A stretch of DNA of 64,000 nucleotides from Gammaproteobacteria bacterium (GCA_009692305.1 SHZK01000005.1:62001-126000); one strand, 5' to 3'; counted from the first letter of the stretch, positions 32,882 through 42,969 are shown. Numbers and translations are program-made. The notes: generated by a model from the sequence alone, not told the origin.

Positions 32882-34486
32882 CGTGTAGCGGGGGGCGGGC
32901 TTCTGCCATAGTTGCAGGCGGCGCGCGATCTCGGCCGCGCTCACATCCAGGGTCACGGTGTTCGTTTCTGCGTCGATGGCGATGCGGTCACCGGTTTGCA
33001 CGATCGCAATTGGTCCGCCTTCGCTCGCTTCGGGAGTGACGTGGCCCACGACGAAGCCATGGGAGCCGCCGGAGAACCTGCCATCCGTGATCAGTGCCAC
33101 GTCTTTGCCGAGGCCGGCGCCCATGATCGCCGAAGTCGGGCTCAGCATCTCGCGCATGCCAGGGGCGCCGCGCGGGCCTTCGTAACGAATCACGAGGACG
33201 TCGCCTTTGACCACCTTGCCATCCAGAATGCCGCGCAGGCATTGCTCTTCCGACTCGAACACGCGAGCGTTGCCAGCGAACTTGAGACCTTCCTTGCCAG
33301 TGATCTTCGCGACCGCTCCACCAGGTGCAAGATTCCCTCTTAAAACAACAAGATGGCTGTCTTTCTTAATAGGTTTATCGAGCGGCATTATGATGTCCTG
33401 ACCGGCCGGATAGGGCGTTACCGTGGCGAGGTTTTCGGCCAGGGTCTTGCTGGTAACGGTCATGCAGCTGCCATCCAGCATGCCGGCGGCCAGCATCATT
33501 TTCATGAGTGGCTGGATGCCGCCAATCTTGATCAGCTCCGACATCAGGTATTTGCCGCTCGGCTTCAGGTCGGCGAGCATGGGCACGGTCTTGCCGATGC
33601 GGGCGAAATCGTCCAGTTCCAGCGGCACCCGCATTGTGTGCGCCATCGCCAGCAGGTGCAGCACCGCATTGGTGGAGCCGCCGAGGGCGATGGTGACCTT
33701 GATCGCGTTCTCGAAGGCGGCGCGGGTCATGATGTCGGAGGGTTTAATGTCCTGTTCAAGCAAATTCATGATCGCCGGGCCGGCATTACGGCAATCGGCA
33801 ACCTTGTCCGCCGAAATCGCGTCCTGGGCGGAGCTGTTCGGCAGGCTCATGCCCAACGCCTCAATCGCCGACGCCATGGTATTGGCGGTGTACATGCCGC
33901 CGCAGGAGCCGGGGCCGGGAATCGCGGTTTCCTCGATATTCTTCAGTTGGAGCGCTGAGACTTTGCCGGCCGCGTGTTCGCCCACCGCCTCGAACACGGA
34001 GATGATGTTCGTATGGTTCGGGCCGGGCTGAATGGTGCCACCATAAATGAAGATAGCAGGGCGGTTCAGGCGCGCGATGCCCATTAACAGGCCTGGCATG
34101 TTCTTGTCGCAGCCGCCAATGGCGATGATCGCGTCATGCCCCATACAGCCGGACACGGTCTCGATGCTGTCGGCGATGACTTCGCGGGAGACGAGGGAGT
34201 ACTTCATGCCTTCGGTGCCCATGGAGATGCCGTCGGAGATTGTGATCGTGTTGTAGATGATGCCCTTGCCGCCGGCCGCGTCGGCGCCGGCGCTTGCCTC
34301 TTCCGCGAGCCGGTTGATGTGCATGTTGCAGGGCGTGACCATACTCCAGGTGGACGCGATGCCGATCTGGGGCTTCTTGAAATCGGCGTCCTTGAAGCCA
34401 ACGGCGCGCAACATGGAGCGGCTGGGTGACTGTTCCATGCCATCAACCATAATCTTCGAATGTTTACGTAAGTCTTTGTTTGTCAT
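32807..34486 (-). CDS. ilvD: Dihydroxy-acid dehydratase
   Basis: A 559-residue iron-sulfur enzyme converting 2,3-dihydroxy-3-methyl(iso)valerate to 2-oxo acids in valine, leucine and isoleucine synthesis. Cluster cysteines are in TPCNMH, GGCDKNMPG and PGSCGGMYTANTM; ALGGSTNAVLHL and TDGRFSGGSHGFVVGH are family signatures. The three-Cys pattern fits the [2Fe-2S] type. It is intact. Its final 75 bases are also found as a separate fragment at 29448-29556, implying a recombination event at this 3' end. AAGAG lies before the ATG. Confidence 0.95.
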   Translation of the reverse strand: MTNKDLRKHSKIMVDGMEQSPSRSMLRAVGFKDADFKKPQIGIASTWSMVTPCNMHINRLAEEASAGADAAGGKGIIYNTITISDGISMGTEGMKYSLVSREVIADSIETVSGCMGHDAIIAIGGCDKNMPGLLMGIARLNRPAIFIYGGTIQPGPNHTNIISVFEAVGEHAAGKVSALQLKNIEETAIPGPGSCGGMYTANTMASAIEALGMSLPNSSAQDAISADKVADCRNAGPAIMNLLEQDIKPSDIMTRAAFENAIKVTIALGGSTNAVLHLLAMAHTMRVPLELDDFARIGKTVPMLADLKPSGKYLMSELIKIGGIQPLMKMMLAAGMLDGSCMTVTSKTLAENLATVTPYPAGQDIIMPLDKPIKKDSHLVVLRGNLAPGGAVAKITGKEGLKFAGNARVFESEEQCLRGILDGKVVKGDVLVIRYEGPRGAPGMREMLSPTSAIMGAGLGKDVALITDGRFSGGSHGFVVGHVTPEASEGGPIAIVQTGDRIAIDAETNTVTLDVSAAEIARRLQLWQKPAPRYTRGVLAKYAASVTSASEGAVTDKNL

Positions 34487-34825
34487 CTAAAACTCTTATT
34501 CAGGTTAGAATCTACTTGAGGGTTAAAAGCATGCCATTCGCGGCCTGCGTCAGCTCGGCTTCGGGCGCCGTCTTTGGGGGCAGGGCGACCGGGCCAGTCC
34601 GGCAAAACAGCCCAGTAATATACACGAGACCGGGACTGATCGCCTACCGCAGCGTCGTGTGCTGCAGCCTCAATTTCTGCTTGCTACTGGTGTCGTGGCA
34701 GGGGTTCTGATGGCAGCCTGATTAAGATTTTGATGAGGTCCGAAAACGGCCAGTTATCGTGCAGCCTTGGAGTATGATGAGGCCTTCTGTAAGCAGCCCT
34801 ATAAATAGTAGAAGGTCACTTTACT
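34487..34825. other. Intergenic region between divergent ilvD and ada-alkA
   Basis: 339 bases without a convincing gene. It should hold the promoters of both flanking genes; no clear operator, hairpin or RNA gene was noticed. Confidence 0.5.
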
Positions 34826-36307
34826 GTGTTACTCGATGCCGAAGTCTATGAAGATGCGCGCCGGAGCCGGGATGCCCGCTTCGACGGTCGTTTCTTCGTC
34901 GGTGTGCTGACTGCGGGCATCTACTGCCGGCCGGTGTGTCCGGTGCGCGTGCCGAAGAAAGAGAATGTGCAGTTGTACAAATCAGCGGCGGCCGCTGCTG
35001 CTGCCGGCTATCGTCCCTGCCTGCGTTGCCGTCCCGAGTCTTCCCCTGGCACGCCGGCGTGGAGCGGTTCCTCGTGGAAGGTGTCGCGGGCCTTGCAACT
35101 GATCGATCAGGGTTTTCTCGACCTTGGCACGGTTGACGCACTCGCCCAGGAGATCGATGTTGGCCCGCGCCAGCTAAGCCGTCTGTTTCAACAGCACCTC
35201 GGCGCGTCGCCGGTGGAGGTGGCACAGACGCGGCGCCTGCATTTCGCGAAGAAATTGCTCGATGAAACGCCCATGTCACTCACCGAGATCTGTTTCGCTG
35301 CCGGCTTTGGCAGTGTGCGACGCTTCAATGCCGTGTTTATCGCGACCTACGGGCGCTCGCCGAAGCAGCTGCGGGAAAAAGCGCGCCTGCGCGTGGCGGC
35401 AACTGCGCCCGGTATTACGCTGCGTCTGTACTATCGACCGCCGTTCGACTGGCGCGCATTGCTCGCGTTTCTCGCCTATCGCGCAATTCCAGGCGTCGAG
35501 CACGTCACTGAATCGAGCTACGCGCGCACCTTGCGCCTCGATGACAAGGTCGGCGATTTCGAGGTGCAATTTCTGCCAGACGCGAACGCGCTGGATGTGC
35601 AGATCAATTTTCCTGACTCGAGGCATTTGTATCACATCATCGATCGAGTGCGGGCGCTGTTTGATCTGCGCGCCGACAGCGCCCAGATTGATCAATTTCT
35701 CGCGCGCGATGCGCTGTTAAAACCCATGCTGCAGAAATTTCCCGGCCTGCGGGTGCCTGGTTGCTGGGATGGCTTCGAAGTGGCCGTGCGTGCGATTCTC
35801 GGCCAACAAGTGACTGTTAGGGCCGCATCGACCCTGGTCGCTCGGCTGGCGACGCGTTACGGCGCCGCCTATCAGTGCGCGAATCCGGCGCTCACCCATA
35901 TCTTCCCCGATGCGCAGACGCTGAGTGCGGCGGCAATGGACAGTATGGGTATTGTCGGGCAACGCATCGCTGCAATCCAGGCGGTCGCGACTACGGTCGC
36001 AGGCAATACGCTAGCGATTCGGCGCACGACCGACACAATGGACTTTGTCGCGCGCATCTGTGAGATCAAGGGCATTGGCGAGTGGACAGCGCATTACATT
36101 GCGATGCGTGCACTCGGCGACCCGAATGCGTTTCCCCATTCAGATCTGATACTGCGCCGGGCCGCAGCCGCACCTGGCGAGGAATTTACCGCGAAACAAT
36201 TGCTGCAACGGGCCGAGGCTTGGCAACCGTGGCGCGCCTATGCGGTGATTTTGCTGTGGCGCAACTATGCAACGACACTTGAGCAAAGCAAACGTAAGAC
36301 GCAGTGA
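34826..36307 (+). CDS. Ada-AlkA fusion: methylphosphotriester-sensing regulator with DNA glycosylase
   Basis: A 493-residue repair protein in three parts. Residues 1-75 are the Ada zinc domain (GIYCRPVCP and CLRCRPE, four Cys; the first accepts methyl from phosphotriesters). Residues about 85-185 are an AraC-type helix-turn-helix (VGPRQLSRLFQQHLG, FAAGFGSVRRFN). The rest is an AlkA-type glycosylase with the helix-hairpin-helix IKGIGEWTAHYIAMRALGDPNAFPHSD, where the last Asp is catalytic. It lacks the C-terminal O6-methyltransferase domain of E. coli Ada; the ogt gene 67 bp downstream supplies it. The start is GTG at 34826. Confidence 0.92.
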   Translation: MLLDAEVYEDARRSRDARFDGRFFVGVLTAGIYCRPVCPVRVPKKENVQLYKSAAAAAAAGYRPCLRCRPESSPGTPAWSGSSWKVSRALQLIDQGFLDLGTVDALAQEIDVGPRQLSRLFQQHLGASPVEVAQTRRLHFAKKLLDETPMSLTEICFAAGFGSVRRFNAVFIATYGRSPKQLREKARLRVAATAPGITLRLYYRPPFDWRALLAFLAYRAIPGVEHVTESSYARTLRLDDKVGDFEVQFLPDANALDVQINFPDSRHLYHIIDRVRALFDLRADSAQIDQFLARDALLKPMLQKFPGLRVPGCWDGFEVAVRAILGQQVTVRAASTLVARLATRYGAAYQCANPALTHIFPDAQTLSAAAMDSMGIVGQRIAAIQAVATTVAGNTLAIRRTTDTMDFVARICEIKGIGEWTAHYIAMRALGDPNAFPHSDLILRRAAAAPGEEFTAKQLLQRAEAWQPWRAYAVILLWRNYATTLEQSKRKTQ

Positions 36308-36374
36308 TTAGCGACGATTAATAAATACCGCGCCATTTATCTCACGCCACAGGAACATTTCAGGAGCAAGCGCT

Positions 36375-36875
36375 ATGTACACTTATTATTGTTATCACCA
36401 AAGCCCGATCGGCAAATTATTGCTTGCTGGCGACGGTGACAGTCTGTCCCTGTTGGGATTTCCACGGGGCAAGATGCAGCGTCAGCATGGGACGGACTGG
36501 GAGCTTGATGCGGCGCCGTTTCGCGCGACGGCAGCTCAGCTCGAGCAATATTTTGCCGGCGAGTTAATCCAATTCAAGCTGCCGCTGAAACCAGTGGGCA
36601 CGCCATTCCAGCAAACAGTCTGGGACGCGCTCACACAGATTCCATATGGCAAGACGTGGAGCTATGGCGAACTGGCGCAGCGCATTGGCAAGCCGAAGGC
36701 GTCACGTGCGGTCGGTGCCGCGAATGGGCTCAATCCAATCCCGATCATCATTCCCTGTCACCGCGTGATTGGCAGCAACGGCAAGCTCACCGGCTTCGGG
36801 GGCGGGCTCGACACGAAGGAATTCTTGCTGCACTTGGAAGCACAGCGGCAGACTCCTGGATTGAACTTTGGCTAA
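36375..36875 (+). CDS. ogt: Methylated-DNA--protein-cysteine methyltransferase
   Basis: A 166-residue suicide repair protein that removes methyl from O6-methylguanine. The active-site motif IPCHRVIGSNG is present, preceded by the helix-turn-helix YGELAQRIGKPKASRAVGAANG. AGGAGC lies before the ATG at 36375. It directly follows the Ada-AlkA gene, so the two probably form an alkylation-response unit controlled by the Ada part. Confidence 0.93.
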   Translation: MYTYYCYHQSPIGKLLLAGDGDSLSLLGFPRGKMQRQHGTDWELDAAPFRATAAQLEQYFAGELIQFKLPLKPVGTPFQQTVWDALTQIPYGKTWSYGELAQRIGKPKASRAVGAANGLNPIPIIIPCHRVIGSNGKLTGFGGGLDTKEFLLHLEAQRQTPGLNFG

Positions 36876-37039
36876 TAATAAATGCCGTAATTGCTGCCGC
36901 GTCGACGGGCAGTCCTTTGCGAGGAGGAACTCGGGGCCCGGATTACTGTCCCACATTTGGGCGTGTTAGACTCATGCACCATAAGCTTGGGTCAAATTGA
37001 CTCGAAAGCAATGTAAACCGTCGACGCACAAGCAGTGAC

Positions 37040-37957
37040 ATGTCCACAACAACACAATGGCAACTGGATGAGCAGGACGCTGAGCCGGTAATACTGGATT
37101 CGCAAGCGCGTGGGCTGCTATTCATTGCGATCGGTGTCAGTCTGTTAATGCATGCGGCGATCGTCGCCGCATTGTTGATCTCCGCTCAGCAAGAATTCGA
37201 TTCGCCAGCTATAAAAGCTGTTCGAGTTAATCTGGTTCCAACCAATCCTCAAGTAAGGCCAGCAGCGTTGGAGCAGGTACCGGAGTTAGGGCAAGAGCAG
37301 TTGCCAGAACCAGTACCAGAGCAAGCACCAGAACCAGTGCCAGTAGCAGAGTCAGTCCCACCTGAACAACGCGAACTACCACTACCTGACCCAGCCGTTG
37401 CCATCACCGACACCCAAAATATTTCTGAATCAACACCAGCGCCCAGTGAGTTGCCAGGCCTGCCGCAGATCACACTGCCTTCGATCTCCTCCATGCAACA
37501 GACCATACAGGCGCTGCGTGCCGAAGATGAGGCGCGTAGCTGGTTATATACCTGCAAGCCCCTGGACGAAGACGCGGGTATACGGGAATGCACGCCGGGC
37601 ACTGGCAGCGCCGATCCATATCAGGCGGCCACCCGCAATCCCCATTACACGGCGCTGAATCCAGTGCGGGAACAGTCGCGCAGCACGCGCAGCCTCACTA
37701 CTGTGTACCAGAACACCGGGGCAGTTGCCCGTGCCTTGCAGGCGAACGCGGTGGATACTGCGCTGGCGGGCTATGTAATGGATGAGATCGCGGCAGGCAC
37801 GAGCCTGTATACGCACAATGGCACGGATCGAATTCAACACATGCGTCGTATGACCGACAAGAGTGCGGCCGCGAAGCAGGCCGAGCGTGTGCTTGGTGAT
37901 GCGCTGGTAGGTGGCATGGCGGTGAAATTACAGCAACGCAAGGTGCACACAAATTGA
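37040..37957 (+). CDS. TonB-like protein: one membrane anchor and Pro/Glu-rich spacer
   Basis: A 305-residue protein with a cytoplasmic N-terminus, one membrane helix (LLFIAIGVSLLMHAAIVAALLI), and a long Pro/Glu/Val-rich periplasmic spacer (repeated PEP-like units, about residues 75-120). The C-terminal domain has two Cys residues (YTCKPLD and RECTPG) and is not a recognisable TonB C-terminal fold. The anchor plus spacer layout is like TonB or GspC-type proteins. Its stop overlaps the TTG start of the MATE gene. Function uncertain. Confidence 0.6.
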   Translation: MSTTTQWQLDEQDAEPVILDSQARGLLFIAIGVSLLMHAAIVAALLISAQQEFDSPAIKAVRVNLVPTNPQVRPAALEQVPELGQEQLPEPVPEQAPEPVPVAESVPPEQRELPLPDPAVAITDTQNISESTPAPSELPGLPQITLPSISSMQQTIQALRAEDEARSWLYTCKPLDEDAGIRECTPGTGSADPYQAATRNPHYTALNPVREQSRSTRSLTTVYQNTGAVARALQANAVDTALAGYVMDEIAAGTSLYTHNGTDRIQHMRRMTDKSAAAKQAERVLGDALVGGMAVKLQQRKVHTN

Positions 37958-39381
37958 GTGAAGGACAAACAAAGGGCGTCACGCCGGCGGTAAAGGATTC
38001 TGGCTGGCAATTATTCCGGCGGGCGTTCGCTGGTGACAGTGAGATAAATTACACAGAAGGCTCCATTGGGCGCGTCACTTTTTTGTTGGCCGTGCCCATG
38101 ATTCTGGAAATGGCCATGGAGTCTGTGTTCGCCGTGGTCGACATGTTTTTCGTGGCTGGCATCGGCACTGAGGCAGTTGCGACCGTGGGGCTGACCGAAG
38201 CCGTGATTACCTTGCTGTACGCGGTAGCGATCGGCCTGGGTATGGGTACCACCGCATTGATCGCGCGCCGCATTGGTGAGCAGAATCCAGCCGCTGCCGC
38301 GGAAGCGGCGACCCAGGCGATCTGGCTCGGCTTGTTCATCTCACTGGTTGTTGGCGTGCTGGGCCTGTACTTCGCGGGCGATATTCTGCAGTTGATGGGC
38401 GCCGATGCCATGGTGCTTGCGACTGGTGAAAATTACACTCGTCTTATGTTCGGTGGCTCGTTCACGATCGTATTCCTGTTTCTGATAAACGCGATCTTCC
38501 GCGGTGCCGGTGATGCGACCATTGCGATGCGTGCGCTGATCCTGGCCAATTGCATTAACATCGTGCTGGATCCCTGTTTCATCTATGGCCTGGGTCCATT
38601 CCCGGAACTCGGTGTAACTGGCGCGGCAGTCGCGACCAATATCGGCCGCGGTGTGGGCGTAATATACGGCCTCTATTATCTGTGCGGTGGTGGTGGACGC
38701 ATCCGCTTGCATCTGGCCAATATGGTGATGCGCCTGTCCATCATGCTGCGCCTGATTCGCATCTCCATTGGTGGTATCGCCCAGTTTCTGGTCGCCACGG
38801 CGAGTTGGGTGTTTCTCATGCAGATCGTCGCGGATTTCGGCAGTGCGGCAGTGGCCGGCTATACGATTGCCGTGCGCATCGTTATGTTCAGCATGTTGCC
38901 GGCTTGGGGTTTAAGCAACGCGGCCGCGACACTGGTTGGCCAGAATCTTGGCGCGAAGCTGCCGGACCGGGCGGAGACGGCGGTATGGTATATCGCCAGA
39001 TACAACGCGGTATATATGGGACTGATGGCAGTGGTATTGCTGGTATTCACCCGGCCCATCGTGCAGTTTTTTACGATAGAGCCAGAAGTTGTCGAGTACG
39101 CGGTGCAGTGTCTGCATATCTTCGCATTTGGCTATATTGTCTGGGGCTTCGGCATGGCGATTATGCAGGCGTTCAATGGCGCCGGCGATACCATGACCCC
39201 AACCTATATCAACATCTTCTGTTTCTGGATGGTGCAGGTGCCGCTTGCCTATGTGCTGGCGCTCACCTTGCAGATGGGTCCGGCGGGCGTGTTCTGGGCG
39301 GTGTTTGTTTCGGAGGTGCTCGCTGGTATAGTAAGCCTCGCCGTATTTAGCCGCGGCAAGTGGAAGCTTCGTACCGTGTAG
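37954..39381 (+). CDS. MATE-family multidrug efflux transporter
   Basis: A 475-residue polytopic membrane protein with about twelve helices in two halves. Family features: GRVTFLLAVPMILEMAMESVF near the start, GTTALIARRIGEQNP in the first half, FRGAGDATIAMRALILANCINIVLDPCFIYG, and SNAAATLVGQNLGAKLPDRAE in the second half. MATE pumps use Na+ or H+ to export cationic compounds. The start is TTG at 37954, overlapping the previous stop (TTGA), so translation is probably coupled with the TonB-like gene. Substrate unknown. Confidence 0.9.
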   Translation: MSEGQTKGVTPAVKDSGWQLFRRAFAGDSEINYTEGSIGRVTFLLAVPMILEMAMESVFAVVDMFFVAGIGTEAVATVGLTEAVITLLYAVAIGLGMGTTALIARRIGEQNPAAAAEAATQAIWLGLFISLVVGVLGLYFAGDILQLMGADAMVLATGENYTRLMFGGSFTIVFLFLINAIFRGAGDATIAMRALILANCINIVLDPCFIYGLGPFPELGVTGAAVATNIGRGVGVIYGLYYLCGGGGRIRLHLANMVMRLSIMLRLIRISIGGIAQFLVATASWVFLMQIVADFGSAAVAGYTIAVRIVMFSMLPAWGLSNAAATLVGQNLGAKLPDRAETAVWYIARYNAVYMGLMAVVLLVFTRPIVQFFTIEPEVVEYAVQCLHIFAFGYIVWGFGMAIMQAFNGAGDTMTPTYINIFCFWMVQVPLAYVLALTLQMGPAGVFWAVFVSEVLAGIVSLAVFSRGKWKLRTV

Positions 39382-39408
39382 TATAGTTAATAGTGCATTC
39401 GGGGAAAT

Positions 39409-40392
39409 ATGCAAAGTAGTCAGCAACAAATCATCTCCCGCGTCGCCAGTTGGTTACAGAAGCAGAAACCAGTCTGGCTCTGCACCATTCTGAAAACCTG
39501 GGGTTCCTCACCGCGCCCGGTCGGCGCCATGATGGCGTGCACGCTGGATGGTGAACTGGTGGGCTCGATTTCCGGCGGCTGCATTGAGGAAGACTTCCTG
39601 AAGCAACTGCGCGATGGCAGTCTCAAGTCTGAGTATGACAAGCACGGCAAACCATTTACCGTGAAATACGGCGTGACTGCAGCAGAGCAGGCGCGACTGA
39701 AATTACCCTGCGGTGGCCAGTTACACGTGTTGCTCGAGTACATCGAACCGACTGCAGCCAATATCCAGGTTTTTGCGCGTCTGTCTGCCGATCTGGAAAA
39801 TCATACAAAGGTCAGTCGCATTGTTAATTTGCAATCCGGCGTCATTACAGCGAATGCCCAGAGCGGCGTAGAGCCTGTCATCATCGCCGAAGACATCATG
39901 ACCCACAGTCTCAGCCCCATGTATCGGCTGTTATTATTGGGCGCTGGTGATGTGGCGAAGTTTGTGGCCGAGATGGCGCTGGCCCTGGAATACGACGTGA
40001 CCTTGTGTGATCCACGTCCTGATTATCTCGACAACTGGCATGTGGACGGAGTGGAGCTTACCTCGCGCCTGCCAGACGACGTGGTCCGGGAACGCTTCAG
40101 TAATCCCTATAGTGGCATCATCGCACTCGCGCACGATCCTAGAGTAGATGATATGGCGTTGATGGAGGCTTTGAAGACGACGGCATTCTATATTGGTGCC
40201 ATGGGTTCGGAGCGAACCTCGGCGAGCAGGCGGGAGCGATTGCCGGAACTGGGATTAACTGCTGCCGAGATCGCCAAGTTGCATGCTCCCATCGGTTTTC
40301 AGATAGAGAGCAAGACACCCGCAGAAATCGCCATTGCCATCATGGCGCAGGTAACTTCCGTAAGACATAAGGGTGATGCGCGTCGTAGTTGA
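39409..40392 (+). CDS. XdhC/CoxI family protein
   Basis: A 327-residue accessory protein for molybdenum hydroxylases. The N-terminal part has ILKTWGSSPRPVGAMM and SISGGCIEEDF; the C-terminal part is a Rossmann-like domain with LLLGAGDVAKFVAEMA and GAMGSERTSASRRERL, ending in IESKTPAEIAIAIMAQ, all family hallmarks. Such proteins sulfurate or insert molybdenum cofactor into xanthine dehydrogenase-type enzymes. No such enzyme is in the window; a MocA-like cytidylyltransferase candidate lies at 54475-55050. Confidence 0.88.
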   Translation: MQSSQQQIISRVASWLQKQKPVWLCTILKTWGSSPRPVGAMMACTLDGELVGSISGGCIEEDFLKQLRDGSLKSEYDKHGKPFTVKYGVTAAEQARLKLPCGGQLHVLLEYIEPTAANIQVFARLSADLENHTKVSRIVNLQSGVITANAQSGVEPVIIAEDIMTHSLSPMYRLLLLGAGDVAKFVAEMALALEYDVTLCDPRPDYLDNWHVDGVELTSRLPDDVVRERFSNPYSGIIALAHDPRVDDMALMEALKTTAFYIGAMGSERTSASRRERLPELGLTAAEIAKLHAPIGFQIESKTPAEIAIAIMAQVTSVRHKGDARRS

Positions 40393-40427
40393 TGCGGCAA
40401 CAGCAACGGCAGCACCCTGCATAACAC

Positions 40428-41462
40428 TTACTGATCGATTTCAATCACACCGTAATCTTCGCCCAGCGCTTCCAGTCTGCGCGCTCCGGCAAGTATGCCG
40501 ATCAGGCCGTAGTTACCCTCGTGACAGGCGTATTCATATACCGGCTCTTCCATGCTGGTCAGAGGGTATTCGCCGGTCCACTGTGCGGTATAGACACTGG
40601 GATCATCTACCGTAAAGCCGTATACGATCTTGTTTTGGCCCTCGCGCCGAAACGTTTCGATCACGGTCAATGTGTCGGTGGGGGCGCCACGATAGGTAGT
40701 CCAGGGATTGAAATTCCTGGTTTCCACGATCAGCGTATCGCCTTCCCAGCGGCCAATGGAGTCGCCCATCCATTTCTGCAAACGAGCAGAGTTAGGATTG
40801 CGTTCATCAGTTATTTTAATGATGCGTGAATCGTGCACCATTTCGATGACAATGTTCACGTAGCCGGGCGACTGCACAATCTGCATATGGCTGTTATACA
40901 TTACTGGGGTCATCACCGGGCCTGAGTTGTTGCCGAATGCTTGCAGACAACGCTCGCCCAGGCCGCGTCCTTCTGGACCGTCATTGGGATTCGGTTGGGT
41001 CGCGCGCAGTTCTTGCATGCGCTCGTTGAAACCGGCTACCCGCTCGGGCACGCGACCATTGGGTGGGTCGATAATTGCCGAGGTGCGAAACTCGCCATTG
41101 ATGGTGGGCAAGAACATGCCGCGATCGGTCCAGAACAGGTCGTAGTTACCCACCGGTGGCAGCGGTTCGGCATTCGGTGCCGGACGATTCGGATCCAGCG
41201 GCTCATTATCCTGCTCCACGGAAAGTTGTGCGGCTCGCTCCAGTTCAAAGGCTTCCTGTTCGGTGTATGCCTGTTTGGTGCCAAGCTCCCGGGCACGCTC
41301 AAATGGCATTACCGTATTGTTGCGCCACATACCCTGTAAATCAGGATCACCCCATTCGGTGCGTGGCACGACATAATCCTGCGCGAAGGCGGCACAGGAC
41401 AGGGTCAGGGCGATGGAGCTGGCCAGGCTGGTAGTGAGGTAAGTAATTAAGTTGGTTTTCAT
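40428..41462 (-). CDS. Secreted protein of the 'PDLQGMW' family, function unknown
   Basis: A 344-residue exported protein (signal peptide TLSCAAFAQ). It is related to the protein at 2986-3804 by an N-terminal DPDLQGMW motif, a MQIVQSPGYVNIVIE block, a WMGDSIGRWEGDTLIVET block, and TVDDPSVYTAQWTGEYPL. It is longer, with an insertion containing GERCLQAFG. Two Cys could form a disulfide. No catalytic motif is recognised. It stands between the convergent xdhC gene and the co-directional amidase gene upstream. Confidence 0.7.
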   Translation of the reverse strand: MKTNLITYLTTSLASSIALTLSCAAFAQDYVVPRTEWGDPDLQGMWRNNTVMPFERARELGTKQAYTEQEAFELERAAQLSVEQDNEPLDPNRPAPNAEPLPPVGNYDLFWTDRGMFLPTINGEFRTSAIIDPPNGRVPERVAGFNERMQELRATQPNPNDGPEGRGLGERCLQAFGNNSGPVMTPVMYNSHMQIVQSPGYVNIVIEMVHDSRIIKITDERNPNSARLQKWMGDSIGRWEGDTLIVETRNFNPWTTYRGAPTDTLTVIETFRREGQNKIVYGFTVDDPSVYTAQWTGEYPLTSMEEPVYEYACHEGNYGLIGILAGARRLEALGEDYGVIEIDQ

Positions 41463-41503
41463 CGGGAATCTCCGTCAACGATTAACGCGGATGATACTTT
41501 AGA

Positions 41504-42952
41504 TTAAGGGACGACCATAGCTTTGGCATAGCGTGGCCAGGGTTGGGCGTGCTCCAGTTGCCTCGCCAATTGCAAGAGCAGGGCGTCATTACCCCAGCCT
41601 GCGGAAAACATCACTCCCACTGGCAAATCATCCGCAGTGCGGTGCAGGGGCACCGACATGCTCGGTTGGCCGCTGCCATTATAAAGTGCGGTGAAGCCGC
41701 TATAGGCCTTGAAGCGACTGATGTACTGCTGCATGTCGCTGCTATTCATATCCAGCCAGCCCAGCTTGGCGGGTACCTTGGCCAGTACCGGGGAAATAAT
41801 GACATCGCAACGGCGATGAAACTCAGCCATTTTTAACTCGGTCATGCGCAGGCTGTCGCGGGCCTGCACATAATCATCGGCGCTGGTCTTGCTGCCATTC
41901 TCGGCCATGATCAGGGTGGAAGCTTCCAGTCCGCTGGCAGGCAAGGATTTATTCAATGCCTTCAGGCGCGGTGCCACTGCCTGCCACACATGAAAGTTGA
42001 TCAGGCGTGACATGGCGCGCGCGACTGGCTGGTAATCAAGCGGAGCGGTAATGGTCTCAACATCGTGACCGAGCGCGGCGCACAGTTGCGCGGCATTGCT
42101 AACGGCTGTTACACAATCAGGATCGACTATTTCACCGAAGGGATGGGTGGTCTGTACGGCAATCCGCAGTTTGCGGGGCGCGCTCAGCGCGGCCTGCAGA
42201 AATGAGGCGGGCGCAGGCGGCTGCGGAAATAATCCTGGCGTATCCAGTTTGATCAGATCCAGAAAGCCGGCACTGTCGCGCACGGTCTGGCTGACGACGT
42301 GGCCGACACTCATGCCGCTCCAGCATTCCCCCAGGGTTTCTTCTATGGCCGTCAGGCCGCGACTCGGTTTCAATCCGAACAGGCCACAGCACGCCGCCGG
42401 AATCCGGATCGAACCGCCACCATCGGTGGCATGGGCGACCGGTACGATTCCGGCAGCGACTGCCGCCGCGGCGCCTCCACTGGAGCCGCCGGTGGAATAT
42501 GCCAGATTCCAGGGATTACGTGTTACGCCATTGGCGGCGGGTTCGGTAGTCAGGGTAACGCCAAACTCCGGGGTATTGGTCTTGCCGAGTACGAACAGGC
42601 CGGCATCGAGATATTTCTGTGTAATCGCCCCATTGCGCGTGGCCATGAAGCCAGCAAATAACCGACTGCCATTGGTTTGCTGGAGGCCAGCGACCGCGGT
42701 GAGATCCTTGATCAGGAAGGGCAGCCCGGCGAAGTTGCTGCGTTGTAACAGGGCAGGATTTTTGTCGACGAGTGCAGCCTGTGCGAGTGCGGCCTCGTAG
42801 TTATCCGCAACGATGGCGTTGATGGCAGGATTTACCGCCTCTGCACGTGCGATGGCGGCAGCGGTGACATCGGTGCAACGAAACCGTTGACGGTGAATGC
42901 CCTCGGCGAGCGCAGTTGCGTCAAGGGTCAGGTATTCAGACTGCGGTAACAT
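41504..42952 (-). CDS. Amidase signature family enzyme
   Basis: A 482-residue hydrolase with the Ser-cisSer-Lys triad: Lys in FLIKDLTAVAG, cis-Ser in STGGSSGGAAAAV and the nucleophilic Ser in TDGGGSIRIPAACCGLFGLKPSRG. The full family signature is present and length is normal. Members hydrolyse aliphatic/aromatic amides, and GatA is a homolog, but no gatB/gatC are near, so it is more likely a catabolic amidase. It lies 17 bp after the pilU start-side neighbour on the same strand but is functionally unrelated. Confidence 0.88.
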   Translation of the reverse strand: MLPQSEYLTLDATALAEGIHRQRFRCTDVTAAAIARAEAVNPAINAIVADNYEAALAQAALVDKNPALLQRSNFAGLPFLIKDLTAVAGLQQTNGSRLFAGFMATRNGAITQKYLDAGLFVLGKTNTPEFGVTLTTEPAANGVTRNPWNLAYSTGGSSGGAAAAVAAGIVPVAHATDGGGSIRIPAACCGLFGLKPSRGLTAIEETLGECWSGMSVGHVVSQTVRDSAGFLDLIKLDTPGLFPQPPAPASFLQAALSAPRKLRIAVQTTHPFGEIVDPDCVTAVSNAAQLCAALGHDVETITAPLDYQPVARAMSRLINFHVWQAVAPRLKALNKSLPASGLEASTLIMAENGSKTSADDYVQARDSLRMTELKMAEFHRRCDVIISPVLAKVPAKLGWLDMNSSDMQQYISRFKAYSGFTALYNGSGQPSMSVPLHRTADDLPVGVMFSAGWGNDALLLQLARQLEHAQPWPRYAKAMVVP

Positions 42953-42969
42953 GGTTATCCGTCACCTGC

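Noticed and set aside
33353..34031. Two 200-codon frames antisense to ilvD
   Set aside because: His/Arg-rich or Ser/Met-rich shadows of ilvD, with no family resemblance.
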